64,000 nt of DNA from Ligilactobacillus sp. WC1T17 (lineage in GTDB: Bacteria > Bacillota > Bacilli > Lactobacillales > Lactobacillaceae): NCBI GenBank assembly GCA_900110005.1, contig FOCC01000008.1:46040-110039 (forward strand), in the 5' to 3' direction. Below are positions 36,382 through 44,649 of this stretch, one piece after another. Made by a program: the position numbers and the translations under genes. A model generated the notes under the pieces. The model did not search any database. It had not been told where the DNA came from and was given only the letters and a program-made list of their open reading frames with translations. Position 1 is the stretch's first letter, and the number at the start of each line of letters is the position of its first letter.

Positions 36382-38211
36382 ATGCCAAGAAGAGTAAATG
36401 TTAAACCGCAAAAAGCCAAAAATTTTTGGGGGACTACCAAGCGCTTATTGTCATACATGGACCCTTGGAAATACGGCTTGTTGGCCGTGGTTATTTTTGC
36501 TATTGGTTCGGTTATCTTTCAAATTGTTACGCCTAAGATTTTAGGGAAAGCTACTACTGAAATTTATAAAGGCGTGATGAGTGGTTATGCCCAAATGAAA
36601 TTGGGACAGCATATCACCAAGTTTCCAATTGATTTTGATAAAATTACCCAAATTTTAATCACCGTAGCGATTTGCTATGGGATTTCGTTACTGTTGTCAG
36701 TGGCCCAACAATTGATTATGGCTAATATTTCGCAAAAAGTTGTCTATAATTTGCGGCGTGATATGAAAGCTAAAATGCAACGTCTGCCAATCAACTATTA
36801 TGATACCCATTCTAATGGGGATATTATGTCAAGAGCTGTCAATGATATGGATAATATCGGCGGGACTTTGCAACAGTCGTTATCCCAATTAGTGACCAGT
36901 TCGGTTACTTTTGTCGGCGTCTTCATCATGATGTTGACTATCAGCTGGAAGATGACTTTAATTGCCTGCATTACGATTCCTTTGGGGCTTTTTGTGGTCG
37001 CCGTTATTGCTCCGAAGTCGCAAAAGTACTTTGCCAGCCAGCAAAAGAGTTTGGGTTTAATCAATAACTATGTTGAAGAAGATTATGCTGGGCATACAGT
37101 CTTAAAGACTTTCAACAAAGAAGAAGATATGATTGCTGAGTTTGAAGCTGAAAATGAACGCTATTATGAAGCTTCTTGGAAGGCCCAATTTATTTCTGGC
37201 TTGATTATGCCGGCAATGAACTTAATCAAAAATATCGGCTATGTCTTTGTTGCGATTGCCGGTGGAGTAGCGGTTGCTAAACGGACGATGGCCTTAGGCG
37301 ATGTGCAGGCTTTCTTGCAATACGTGAACCAATTTACCCAACCGATTACACAATTAGCTAACTTGGCTAATACCATTCAATCAACGATTGTTTCGGCGGA
37401 ACGTATTTTCGAAGTGTTTGATGAACCCGACATGAGCGAAACTACTGAAGTTTTGCCAGATGAAAAGACGGATGCCAAGATTTTGTTCGAACATGTCAAA
37501 TTCGGTTATTCTGATGACGAAATTTTGATGAAAGATTTTACTTTTGAAGCTGCTTCCGGTAAAATGGTTGCCATTGTCGGCCCTACAGGTGCCGGTAAGA
37601 CAACTTTGATTAATCTGCTGGAGCGTTTTTATGATATTAAAGGCGGTGCGATTCGCCTAGACGGTGTGGATACGCGTAAGATGTCACGTGAAGACTTGCG
37701 GTCGCACTTTGCGATGGTCTTGCAAGACACTTGGATATTTACCGGTACGATTTATGAAAATATTAAGTATGGGCGTGAGGATGCGACTGAAGAAGAAATT
37801 ATCAGGGCTGCTAAAGCAGCACATGCTGATAGTTTTATCCGACAGTTACCTGACGGTTATCAAACCGTTTTGAACGAAGAAGCTTCCAATATTTCCCAGG
37901 GGCAGCGGCAGCTTTTAACCATTGCCAGAGCCTTCTTGGCTGATCCTGAAATTTTGATTTTGGATGAAGCTACCAGTTCAGTTGATACGAGAACCGAAAT
38001 TTTAATTCAAAAGGCAATGAATAAATTGCTGGCTAATCGGACGAGTTTTGTGGTGGCCCACCGCTTATCAACCATTCGTGATGCTGACAAGATTATTGTA
38101 ATGAACCATGGGTCGATTGTTGAAACCGGCAACCATGACAGCTTAATGGCTAAAAGTGGTTTTTATGCTGACCTTTATAACAGTCAGTTTGCTGATCAAA
38201 TTGAAGCATAA
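36382..38211 (+). CDS. ABC exporter half-transporter with catalytic ATPase site
   Basis: 609 residues. Partner of the previous gene, with the ATG immediately after its TAG. Six membrane helices, then Walker A GPTGAGKTT, a variant signature ISQGQRQL, Walker B LILDEATSSVD with the catalytic Glu, and the His switch VAHRLST. The extra loop after TM1 and the long N-terminus fit the larger half of BmrCD/LmrCD-type multidrug exporters. The pair probably exports a hydrophobic drug or peptide; the substrate cannot be read from sequence. Confidence 0.92.
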   Translation: MPRRVNVKPQKAKNFWGTTKRLLSYMDPWKYGLLAVVIFAIGSVIFQIVTPKILGKATTEIYKGVMSGYAQMKLGQHITKFPIDFDKITQILITVAICYGISLLLSVAQQLIMANISQKVVYNLRRDMKAKMQRLPINYYDTHSNGDIMSRAVNDMDNIGGTLQQSLSQLVTSSVTFVGVFIMMLTISWKMTLIACITIPLGLFVVAVIAPKSQKYFASQQKSLGLINNYVEEDYAGHTVLKTFNKEEDMIAEFEAENERYYEASWKAQFISGLIMPAMNLIKNIGYVFVAIAGGVAVAKRTMALGDVQAFLQYVNQFTQPITQLANLANTIQSTIVSAERIFEVFDEPDMSETTEVLPDEKTDAKILFEHVKFGYSDDEILMKDFTFEAASGKMVAIVGPTGAGKTTLINLLERFYDIKGGAIRLDGVDTRKMSREDLRSHFAMVLQDTWIFTGTIYENIKYGREDATEEEIIRAAKAAHADSFIRQLPDGYQTVLNEEASNISQGQRQLLTIARAFLADPEILILDEATSSVDTRTEILIQKAMNKLLANRTSFVVAHRLSTIRDADKIIVMNHGSIVETGNHDSLMAKSGFYADLYNSQFADQIEA

Positions 38212-38246
38212 AAAAAGAGGCTTGAAAATTCAAGCCTCTTTTTTTG
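38212..38246. terminator. Bidirectional terminator after the ABC exporter and array 3
   Basis: AAAAAAGAGGCTTGAA-AA-TTCAAGCCTCTTTTTTT. It ends the plus-strand ABC operon, and on the minus strand it follows repeat array 3. Confidence 0.93.
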
Positions 38247-38256
38247 CGGTATCTTT

Positions 38257-38280
38257 GATAAGCGCTCAGTTTTGCACTCT
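38257..38280 (-). repeat. Array 3, terminal partial unit
   Basis: On the minus strand this reads AGAGTGCAAAACTGAG and on. GTGCAAAACTGAGCGCTTAT is identical to the start of the array 2 unit at 30769. Confidence 0.85.
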
Positions 38281-38403
38281 GGTTTTAGTCGGGCTTTGGC
38301 TCGCATACGCCTACGTCTAAGCTGTGTCCGCTTGGAATCGTACCGATTCCCGCGCTACCACGAGCTTAGTCTACCGGCGTATGACCGCTCGCCAAAGCAC
38401 CCT
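38281..38403 (-). repeat. Array 3, unit 2 of the 122-nt hairpin repeat
   Basis: 123 nt on the minus strand. Outer stem GCTTTGGC with GCCAAAGC (plus-strand positions 38391-38398 and 38293-38300); second stem ATACGCC with GGCGTAT; then CTAAGCT with AGCTTAG and an apical GGAATC-ggtac-GATTCC. It differs from its neighbour at only three positions, all near one end. Confidence 0.93.
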
Positions 38404-38525
38404 GGTTTAGTTGGGCTTTGACTCGCATACGCCTACGTCTAAGCTGTGTCCGCTTGGAATCGTACCGATTCCCGCGCTACCACGAGCTTAGTCTACCGGC
38501 GTATGACCGCTCGCCAAAGCACCCT
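38404..38525 (-). repeat. Array 3, unit 1 of the 122-nt hairpin repeat
   Basis: 122 nt on the minus strand, nearly identical to the unit at 38281-38403. Here the 3' side of the outer stem is GTCAAAGC, so one pair is G-U where the other copy has G-C. Internal loops GAGCGGTC and GCGA are present. Confidence 0.93.
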
Positions 38526-38705
38526 CAAAGATAGATTGGCGCACTCCACAATGCGTATCAATCAGACACCCTGCAATCCGGCAGTAATGGTGTCCCGCTA
38601 TTCGAAATAAACCACTAGTTGCAACAGCAAAACAGCTAAAGCTGCCTGGTTTTCCTCGACTCATCGCATAGGTCTAAGATAGCAGATAGCAGCCGAATTT
38701 GCAAG
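38526..38705 (-). repeat. Degenerate repeat remnants between the GNAT gene and array 3
   Basis: No gene is seen. Read on the minus strand it holds CTTAGACCTATGCGA (like CTTAGACGTAGGCGTATGCGA of the array units), TTGCAACTAG (like the unit junction) and AGGGTGTCTGATTG. These look like eroded pieces of the same repeat family, but too diverged to mark unit by unit. Confidence 0.45.
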
Positions 38706-39134
38706 CTAGATTTTTTTATCCATGCGGTGATGGTTAATACCGGCATCTAAAAAGCCTGCGCCAACGACGTGGTAGCCAAGGCTTAAATAAAAGCCTTGGG
38801 CCTGGTCTTGGGCACCCAAAGTCAAGTATGCAAGCTTATTTTCTTTAGCCTTTTGTTCGATATATTGCAATAATTTTTTGGCTAAACCCTGTCTGCGAAA
38901 TTCTTTTAAGCAGGCGACCCGTTGGATGTGCCACGTGTTTTCATTTTCAAGCAAAGCGCGCGCACAGACGGCTGGTTTAGCGTCAAGATAGCCGACAAAA
39001 TAAATCGGGCCAGCTTCATGTTCGATTTCCCGGCTTTGCGGAACTTTTTGTTCATCAATAAAGACAGCTTTGCGAATGGCTAAAGCATCTTGATAAATTG
39101 GGGACGTTAAAGTTGTGGTTTGTTTAATTTGCAT
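38706..39134 (-). CDS. GNAT-family N-acetyltransferase
   Basis: 142 residues from the ATG whose 5' base is 39134, behind GGAGGC six bases upstream (a TTG one codon earlier is in frame). The acetyl-CoA motif IQRVACLKEFRRQGLAKKLLQYIEQKAKE and the early AIRKAVFIDEQKVPQSREIE match the ElaA-like group. The substrate is unknown. It is followed in the same direction by repeat array 3 and divergent from the 46-residue gene. Confidence 0.9.
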   Translation of the reverse strand: MQIKQTTTLTSPIYQDALAIRKAVFIDEQKVPQSREIEHEAGPIYFVGYLDAKPAVCARALLENENTWHIQRVACLKEFRRQGLAKKLLQYIEQKAKENKLAYLTLGAQDQAQGFYLSLGYHVVGAGFLDAGINHHRMDKKI

Positions 39135-39203
39135 CAAAAGCCTCCTTTATTTGTTGTATTTAGCGTAAAACAAACGACTTTAATTGACAATTAAAATAAT
39201 TTG

Positions 39204-39217
39204 TAACAGCGCTTGCA
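39204..39217. promoter_or_regulatory. Candidate cre (CcpA) site
   Basis: TAACAGCGCTTGCA agrees with the cre consensus at all but two of its fixed positions and lies just upstream of the -35 of the 39306 gene and in the shared divergent region with the GNAT gene. Confidence 0.35.
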
Positions 39218-39223
39218 TTTTAT

Positions 39224-39251
39224 TTGAAATATTTTTGAAGAAGACTATAAT
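39224..39251 (+). promoter_or_regulatory. Promoter of the 39306 small gene
   Basis: TTGAAA (39224-39229), a 16-nt spacer and TATAAT (39246-39251). Confidence 0.7.
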
Positions 39252-39305
39252 AGAAGTGTGATGTAATTCACATTTGTGGAAGTATATGAAAAGAGGCGAA
39301 GGATA

Positions 39306-39446
39306 TTGGCTAAGAAGTTGAGTAAAGAAGAACGCAAGGCATTAGCTCGTAAAGCTATGGAAGACCGTGCTAAACAACCAAAGAAGTCTGCAGGCTCAGG
39401 TTTTGCTAAACTTGATTCTGACGCTAAGACCTTACGCGGCTACTAG
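39306..39446 (+). CDS. Short basic protein of unknown function (46 residues)
   Basis: TTG start, with AGAGG at 39292-39296, then MAKKLSKEERKALARKAM and a Lys/Gly/Ser-rich tail ending KLDSDAKTLRGY. Strong promoter, ribosome binding site, codon use and a terminator support expression. The first half should be a charged helix, the rest disordered. I do not recognise it; a nucleic-acid or ribosome-associated role would fit its charge but is a guess. Confidence 0.7.
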   Translation: MAKKLSKEERKALARKAMEDRAKQPKKSAGSGFAKLDSDAKTLRGY

Positions 39447-39479
39447 TAATGTAAATCCACTGCTCAGCAGAGCATATCG

Positions 39480-39508
39480 AAAAAAGAGGCTTTAGGCCTC
39501 TTTTTTTA
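39480..39508 (+). terminator. Rho-independent terminator after the 46-residue gene
   Basis: AAAAAAGAGGC-ttta-GGCCTCTTTTTTT (outer stem AAAGAGGC/GCCTCTTT). Confidence 0.88.
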
Positions 39509-39598
39509 TTGCTTGATTTTTGTTTAAGATACAGACCTCTTAGTATCATTTCACAGGATAATTTGCTATAGTATTCTTAAGATAAAGGAGGAATCTAG

Positions 39599-40153
39599 AT
39601 GTTATTAATTATTATTTTAGTAATTATTGCTATTTTGGTTTTGGGTTATGTTTCGATTTACAACGGATTGCAAAAAGCCAAAGTTTATACAGATGAATCT
39701 TGGAGTCAAATTGATGTTCAATTAAAACGGCGCAATGATTTAATCCCTAACTTAGTGGAAGTAACCAAGGGGTATGCTAAGCATGAAAAAGAGACGCTGG
39801 CCCAAGTTATTAACCTACGTAACCAGCTGGCAGCTGTGCCAAGTGATGCACATGCTGACAAGATGGAACTTTCCAATGAATTATCGTCATCATTGAAGTC
39901 GATTTTTGCCTTGAGTGAAGCTTATCCTGATTTGAAAGCTAATCAAGAATTTACCAAATTGATGGAAGAATTGACGAATACGGAAAATAAAATTGCCTAC
40001 TCACGGCAATTATTTAACAGTTCGGCAGCTGCTTATAATCAAAAACTGGTGACTTTCCCTTCAAATATGGTAGCTAAAGTTCATCGCTTGGAAAAGGTGG
40101 ATTACTTGGAAACACCAGTTGAGGAAACAAAAGCACCCAAGGTTTCTTTTTAA
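39599..40153 (+). CDS. lemA: LemA family protein
   Basis: 184 residues. One N-terminal membrane helix (LLIIILVIIAILVLGYVSIYNG), then the helical LemA domain with DESWSQIDVQLKRRNDLIPNLVEVTKGYAKHEKETL and ENKIAYSRQLFNSSAAAYNQKLVTFPSNMVA. The function is not well defined; it is commonly paired with htpX, as here (15 nt apart). The RBS is AAGGAGG. Confidence 0.93.
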   Translation: MLLIIILVIIAILVLGYVSIYNGLQKAKVYTDESWSQIDVQLKRRNDLIPNLVEVTKGYAKHEKETLAQVINLRNQLAAVPSDAHADKMELSNELSSSLKSIFALSEAYPDLKANQEFTKLMEELTNTENKIAYSRQLFNSSAAAYNQKLVTFPSNMVAKVHRLEKVDYLETPVEETKAPKVSF

Positions 40154-40168
40154 AGATAGGTGATTTGA

Positions 40169-41059
40169 TTGTTATATGAGCAAATTAATGCAAATAAAAG
40201 AAAAACAATCTTTGTTATGCTGGGTTTCATGCTGCTTTTAGCAGTAATAGGGGCGGCTTTGGGCTATTATTTGGCCAGAAGTCTTAGTATGGGCGTTATT
40301 TTGGCAGTAGTCGTTGGTGCAGTTTACATGTTTTTGACTTTGTCGCAATCAACTGAATTAGTGATGAATATGAACAATGCTGTTGAGATTACCAGCCCTA
40401 ATCAAGCCCCTGAATTGTGGCATATTGTAGAAGATATGGCGTTGGTCGGCAAAATCCCCATGCCAAGGGTCTTTATTATTGATGATGAAAGTCCCAATGC
40501 TTTTGCTACAGGGCCTGACCCTGAGCATTCGGCAGTCGCGGCTACCCGTGGTTTAATGGAAAGACTTGACCGGGCTGAACTAGAAGGCGTAATGGCGCAT
40601 GAAGTTTCGCATATCAGAAATTATGATATTCGGCTGCAAACCACAGCCTTGGCTTTGGCTTCAGCCGTTGTTTTTTTGGCTAATATCGGCTCAAATGCAA
40701 TGTGGTTTGGCCCACGCCAAAGAGATGATGATGAGGAAGGTCAAGGCCTAGATGTTATCATGCTGGTGTTGTCGCTTTTAGCACTTATTTTTGCCCCTTT
40801 GGCAGCTACAATGGCACAGATGGCTTTATCACGCAATCGTGAATATTTGGCCGATGCTTCAGCAGTCGAATTGACCCGTAATCCGCAGGGATTAATTTCA
40901 GCTTTGGAGAAAATTTCTAATAGTGAGCCGATGAGTCAAGCAGACCCTAGCAGTGCTTCTTTATATATTGAAAATCCTTTTAAGGAAAGTTCGTGGACTC
41001 ATCTTTTTGATACGCATCCGCCTACAGCAAAACGAATTGCGCGCTTAAGACAGATGTAA
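40169..41059 (+). CDS. htpX: Membrane zinc metalloprotease HtpX
   Basis: 296 residues with a TTG start behind AGGTGAT. Two membrane helices at the start, the catalytic HEVSH in [19 protein letters not shown] at about residues 138-155, two further helices, then the downstream Glu in [17 protein letters not shown]. It degrades misfolded membrane proteins. The C-terminus [20 protein letters not shown] is conserved. It is co-transcribed with lemA. Confidence 0.96.
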   Translation: MLYEQINANKRKTIFVMLGFMLLLAVIGAALGYYLARSLSMGVILAVVVGAVYMFLTLSQSTELVMNMNNAVEITSPNQAPELWHIVEDMALVGKIPMPRVFIIDDESPNAFATGPDPEHSAVAATRGLMERLDRAELEGVMAHEVSHIRNYDIRLQTTALALASAVVFLANIGSNAMWFGPRQRDDDEEGQGLDVIMLVLSLLALIFAPLAATMAQMALSRNREYLADASAVELTRNPQGLISALEKISNSEPMSQADPSSASLYIENPFKESSWTHLFDTHPPTAKRIARLRQM

Positions 41060-41062
41060 GAG

Positions 41063-41093
41063 CAAAACCCCATTTATTTTAAATGGGGTTTTT
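41063..41093 (+). terminator. Rho-independent terminator after htpX
   Basis: AAAACCCCATTTA-ttt-TAAATGGGGTTTTT. Confidence 0.92.
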
Positions 41094-41208
41094 AGTCGTT
41101 TTGCTTTCAAATGTAAAAGTAATTATGGTACAATATAAACGGACTGTATTTGTAAACGGCGCTAAGCGTTGCGCATAGCCAGCTTGGCTAGAAAGGAAGA
41201 AATTACGC

Positions 41209-42579
41209 ATGAAGATGCAATTATCTGAGGTTGCACGTGCTTTAGGGGTGGAACCTGAAGCTAGTTTTGAGCAAGTGATGGTGACGGGTGTCAGCTTTGA
41301 TAGCCGCACTTTAACCAAGGGAGCTCTTTTTATCCCTTTAATAGCAGAACATGATGGTCATAATTATGTTGAAGCTGCTAAAAACAATGGTGCTTGTGCT
41401 ACCTTATGGCAAAAAGGGCATGCCAATATGCCGCAAGATTTGCCCGTCTTGGAAGTAGAAGATACCTTAAAGGCGATGCAACAGCTGGGCAAGTATTATC
41501 TGCAAAAAATCAACCCTAAAGTAGTAGCTGTCACAGGAAGTAACGGCAAAACGACAACCAAGGATATGATTGCAGCCGTTTTAGCCACTGAATTTAACGT
41601 GGCTAAAACACAAGATAATTTCAACAATGAAATCGGTGTACCTTTGACAGCTCTTTCCATGGAACCCAATACTGAAGTTCTTGTGGTGGAAATGGGGATG
41701 GATCATTTCGGCGAATTAGATGCTTTAAGCAAAATTGCCGAGCCTGATGTGGCCGTTATTACCATGATTGGTGAGGCTCACATTGAGTTTTTCAAGACTA
41801 GAGATAAGATTGCTGATGCCAAGATGGAAATTACCCATGGCTTAAAAGAAGACGGCGTTTTAATTTATAATGGTGATGAACCTTTATTGGTTGAAAGAGC
41901 CAGCCAAGTTGATTTTGAAACGAGAACTTTTGGGACTGGCAGCAATGTTTCCCTGCAAGCGCAAAATATTGTTAGCAACGCTGAAAAAACCAGCTTTAGA
42001 GTTAAACAATGGCCTGAGATGAATTTTACAATTCCAATGATTGGAGCCTACAATGTTAAAAATGCTTTGGCAGCTTTAAGTGTGGGTGATTTATTTCATA
42101 TTAATCCCAAGCAGATGGCGCAAGCCTTAGAACATTTTGATTTAACGAAGAACCGGACGGAATGGCTGACAGCAGCTAATGGAGCAGCGGTTTTAAGTGA
42201 TGTTTATAATTCTAATCCAACAGCTTGTGGTGAAGTTTTAACGGCTTTTTCCCAAGCACCGGTGAAGGGCAAGCGTTATGCAGTTTTAGGCGATATGCTT
42301 GAACTGGGTGAACAAGGTCCGCAGATGCATGCGGGCTTAGCTACTAAGCTTGATCCCCAAAAGATTAGCGAAGTTTTCTTGTGCGGACCTTTGATGGAGA
42401 ATTTAGCGCAAGCACTTTTGATGAAATATGAAAAGGCTTCAATCCATCATTATCAACCCAACCAAAAAGAGTTATTATTGCAAGATTTAAAGGCTAAATT
42501 GACTGCCGATGATATGGTTATGCTCAAGGGCAGCCACGGTATTCATTTAGAACAAGTTTTGCAAGGTTTAATGTCATAA
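41209..42579 (+). CDS. murF: UDP-N-acetylmuramoyl-tripeptide--D-alanyl-D-alanine ligase
   Basis: 456 residues. It adds D-Ala-D-Ala to the peptidoglycan precursor. The ATP-binding TGSNGKTTTKDMI is at about residues 107-119, then DNFNNEIGVPLT, EMGMDHFGEL and the C-terminal DVYNSNPTACGEVL. The RBS AAGGAAG is nine bases before the ATG. It stands alone without ddl, followed by a terminator and then cshA. Confidence 0.95.
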   Translation: MKMQLSEVARALGVEPEASFEQVMVTGVSFDSRTLTKGALFIPLIAEHDGHNYVEAAKNNGACATLWQKGHANMPQDLPVLEVEDTLKAMQQLGKYYLQKINPKVVAVTGSNGKTTTKDMIAAVLATEFNVAKTQDNFNNEIGVPLTALSMEPNTEVLVVEMGMDHFGELDALSKIAEPDVAVITMIGEAHIEFFKTRDKIADAKMEITHGLKEDGVLIYNGDEPLLVERASQVDFETRTFGTGSNVSLQAQNIVSNAEKTSFRVKQWPEMNFTIPMIGAYNVKNALAALSVGDLFHINPKQMAQALEHFDLTKNRTEWLTAANGAAVLSDVYNSNPTACGEVLTAFSQAPVKGKRYAVLGDMLELGEQGPQMHAGLATKLDPQKISEVFLCGPLMENLAQALLMKYEKASIHHYQPNQKELLLQDLKAKLTADDMVMLKGSHGIHLEQVLQGLMS

Positions 42580-42589
42580 AGTAACGATA

Positions 42590-42625
42590 AGAAGGGGCTG
42601 ACTTTTCTGGTCCCTTCTTTTAGTT
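42590..42625 (+). terminator. Rho-independent terminator after murF
   Basis: AAGAAGGG and CCCTTCTT pair around a loop, followed by TTAG. The T run is short, so strength is uncertain. Confidence 0.65.
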
Positions 42626-42663
42626 ATTAAGAGAGGCAGTAGAATTTTAGGAGGAAAAATTTA

Positions 42664-44136
42664 TTGAAATTTGATGAACTTGGCTTAGAAGAAAACCTGT
42701 TAAAAGCGATTAAACGCAGCGGTTTTGAAGAAGCAACCCCGATTCAAGCCCAAACCATTCCCTTGGTTTTAGCAGGTATTGATGTTATTGGCCAGGCACA
42801 GACAGGGACAGGGAAGACCGCTGCTTTTGGCTTGCCGATTTTGCAGCATGTCGATGTTAAAGATCCCCATATCCAAGCAATTGTTATTTCACCAACCCGT
42901 GAACTGGCAATTCAAACACAAGAAGAATTGTTCCGTTTGGGCAAGGATAAGCGCGCCAAGGTGCAGGTAGTTTATGGCGGGGCTGATATTAGACGCCAAA
43001 TCAACTTGTTGAAGCATGTGCCGCAAATTTTAGTGGGGACACCAGGACGGTTGCTCGATCATATTAAGCGTAAAACCGTTGATTTGTCACATGTTAAAAT
43101 GCTGGTGTTGGATGAAGCTGATGAAATGCTTGATATGGGCTTCTTAGAAGATATTGAAGCCATTATTAAACAAACACCGGACAAACGGCAAACGCTTTTG
43201 TTTTCAGCAACCATGCCTAAAGCCATCTTAAACATTGGCGAAAAGTTTATGCATGAACCACAGGTTGTTAAGATTAAAGCTAAGCAATTGACGACAGACT
43301 TGGTTGATCAATATTTTGTCAGGGCTAAAGATTACGAAAAATTCGATATTATGACGCGGATTTTAGATGTTCAAGCGCCTGAACTGACAATTGTTTTTGG
43401 TCGAACAAAGCGGCGGGTGGATGAATTATCCAAAGGCTTGGAAGCTAGAGGTTACAATGCGGCCGGTATTCACGGGGATTTGACCCAGCAACGGCGGATG
43501 AGTATTTTGAAGCGGTTCAAGGAAGGTAAGCTGGACATTTTGGTGGCAACGGATGTGGCTGCCAGAGGGCTTGATATTTCTGGGGTAACGCATGTTTATA
43601 ACTATGATATTCCGCAAGATCCTGAAAGTTATGTGCACCGGATTGGCCGGACAGGGCGTGCCGGACACCATGGGGTTTCAGTTACTTTTGTGACACCAAA
43701 TGAAATGGAATACTTGCGGGTCATTGAGGCTTTGACGAAGAAACGGATGGAACCTTTACGTCCACCTACAGCTAAGGAAGCCTTCATCGGGCAATTATCC
43801 AGTGCTTTAACTGATATTAAAACGCTGGTTGAAAAGACGGATGTTGAAAAATACGCTGATCAAGCCAACGAATTATTGGAACAATATGATGCTGTTGAAA
43901 TTGCGGCTGCTTTGCTCAATGAAATGACCAAAGATGATGCTAGTCAAGTCCCAGTTAAAATTACGCCGGAACGTCCTTTGCCACGCCGCAAAGGTTCAAA
44001 AAAGAAATTCTACGGCAAGTCCAAAGGTTCAGGTAAATTCAGACACAATGACCGTCATGGACGTGATAAATATGACCGTGACCGGAAGCATCAAGCTAAG
44101 AAGCGTTCATACACGATGCGTAGTAAAAAAGATTAA
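42664..44136 (+). CDS. cshA: DEAD-box RNA helicase CshA
   Basis: 490 residues with a TTG start after AGGAGG. Q motif ATPIQAQTIPLVL, Walker A AQTGTGKTAAF, PTRELAIQ, DEADEMLDMGF, SAT, and HRIGRTGRAG are all intact. The extended C-terminus ends with a Lys/Arg/Gly-rich tail (RRKGSKKKFYGKSKGSGKF). Placement after murF, length and tail match the Firmicutes CshA of the RNA degradosome and cold adaptation. Confidence 0.95.
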   Translation: MKFDELGLEENLLKAIKRSGFEEATPIQAQTIPLVLAGIDVIGQAQTGTGKTAAFGLPILQHVDVKDPHIQAIVISPTRELAIQTQEELFRLGKDKRAKVQVVYGGADIRRQINLLKHVPQILVGTPGRLLDHIKRKTVDLSHVKMLVLDEADEMLDMGFLEDIEAIIKQTPDKRQTLLFSATMPKAILNIGEKFMHEPQVVKIKAKQLTTDLVDQYFVRAKDYEKFDIMTRILDVQAPELTIVFGRTKRRVDELSKGLEARGYNAAGIHGDLTQQRRMSILKRFKEGKLDILVATDVAARGLDISGVTHVYNYDIPQDPESYVHRIGRTGRAGHHGVSVTFVTPNEMEYLRVIEALTKKRMEPLRPPTAKEAFIGQLSSALTDIKTLVEKTDVEKYADQANELLEQYDAVEIAAALLNEMTKDDASQVPVKITPERPLPRRKGSKKKFYGKSKGSGKFRHNDRHGRDKYDRDRKHQAKKRSYTMRSKKD

Positions 44137-44141
44137 AGCCT

Positions 44142-44176
44142 AAAAAGAGGTTGAGCTTGACTCAGCCTCTTTTTTG
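44142..44176 (+). terminator. Rho-independent terminator after cshA
   Basis: AAAAAGAGG-tt-GAG-cttga-CTC-ag-CCTCTTTTTT. Confidence 0.88.
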
Positions 44177-44266
44177 AAATTATTTGTGAATAATCGTTAA
44201 GAATTATTGCTTTTAGGGCTTTTTCTTTTGTAAAATATGATAGTGTAGTTTAGAAGAGGTAATGAA

Positions 44267-44635
44267 ATGATTTTTGGACATGGCATTGACTTAACTGAGA
44301 TTGAGCGTATCAAAAAAGCTGATATGAAAAATCCTCATTTTGCACGCAAGGTCTTAACAGAAAATGAATGGACCTATTTTAATGAACTTAAGGGAAAAAG
44401 ACGTTTTGAATATTTAGCGGGACGTTTTTCAGCTAAAGAAGCATATAGCAAAGCTTTAGGGACGGGAATTGGCAAGTTTGTGTCTTTACAAGCCGTTGAG
44501 ATTTTAAATGACGCTAGCGGTAAGCCGTATATCAATAAACATCCGCGCTTAGGGCTTTTAAAGACGCATTTATCGATTTCACATACCGATAGTTTAGTGA
44601 TGACGTCCGTTATTTTGGAAGAAATTAATTCTTGA
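44267..44635 (+). CDS. acpS: Holo-[acyl-carrier-protein] synthase
   Basis: 122 residues. It transfers 4'-phosphopantetheine from CoA to acyl carrier protein. Asp8 in GHGIDLTEIERI and Glu58 in GRFSAKEAYSKALGTGIG are the metal-binding residues, and LSISHTDSLVMTSVILE closes the fold. It starts the acpS-alr-mazF group common in Firmicutes. Confidence 0.96.
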   Translation: MIFGHGIDLTEIERIKKADMKNPHFARKVLTENEWTYFNELKGKRRFEYLAGRFSAKEAYSKALGTGIGKFVSLQAVEILNDASGKPYINKHPRLGLLKTHLSISHTDSLVMTSVILEEINS

Positions 44636-44649
44636 GAGAAGATGAAAAC

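Noticed and set aside
38281..38525. Miniature transposable element (MITE)
   Set aside because: Units lack simple terminal inverted repeats with target duplications, occur in head-to-tail tandem, and vary in stem sequence with compensation. Not excluded as an ancient origin.
41140..41208. Repeat copy upstream of murF
   Set aside because: The stretch has small inverted repeats (TAGCCAGCTTGGCTA) but none of the AGGGTGC, GARCGGTY or GCGA motifs of the 122-nt family.
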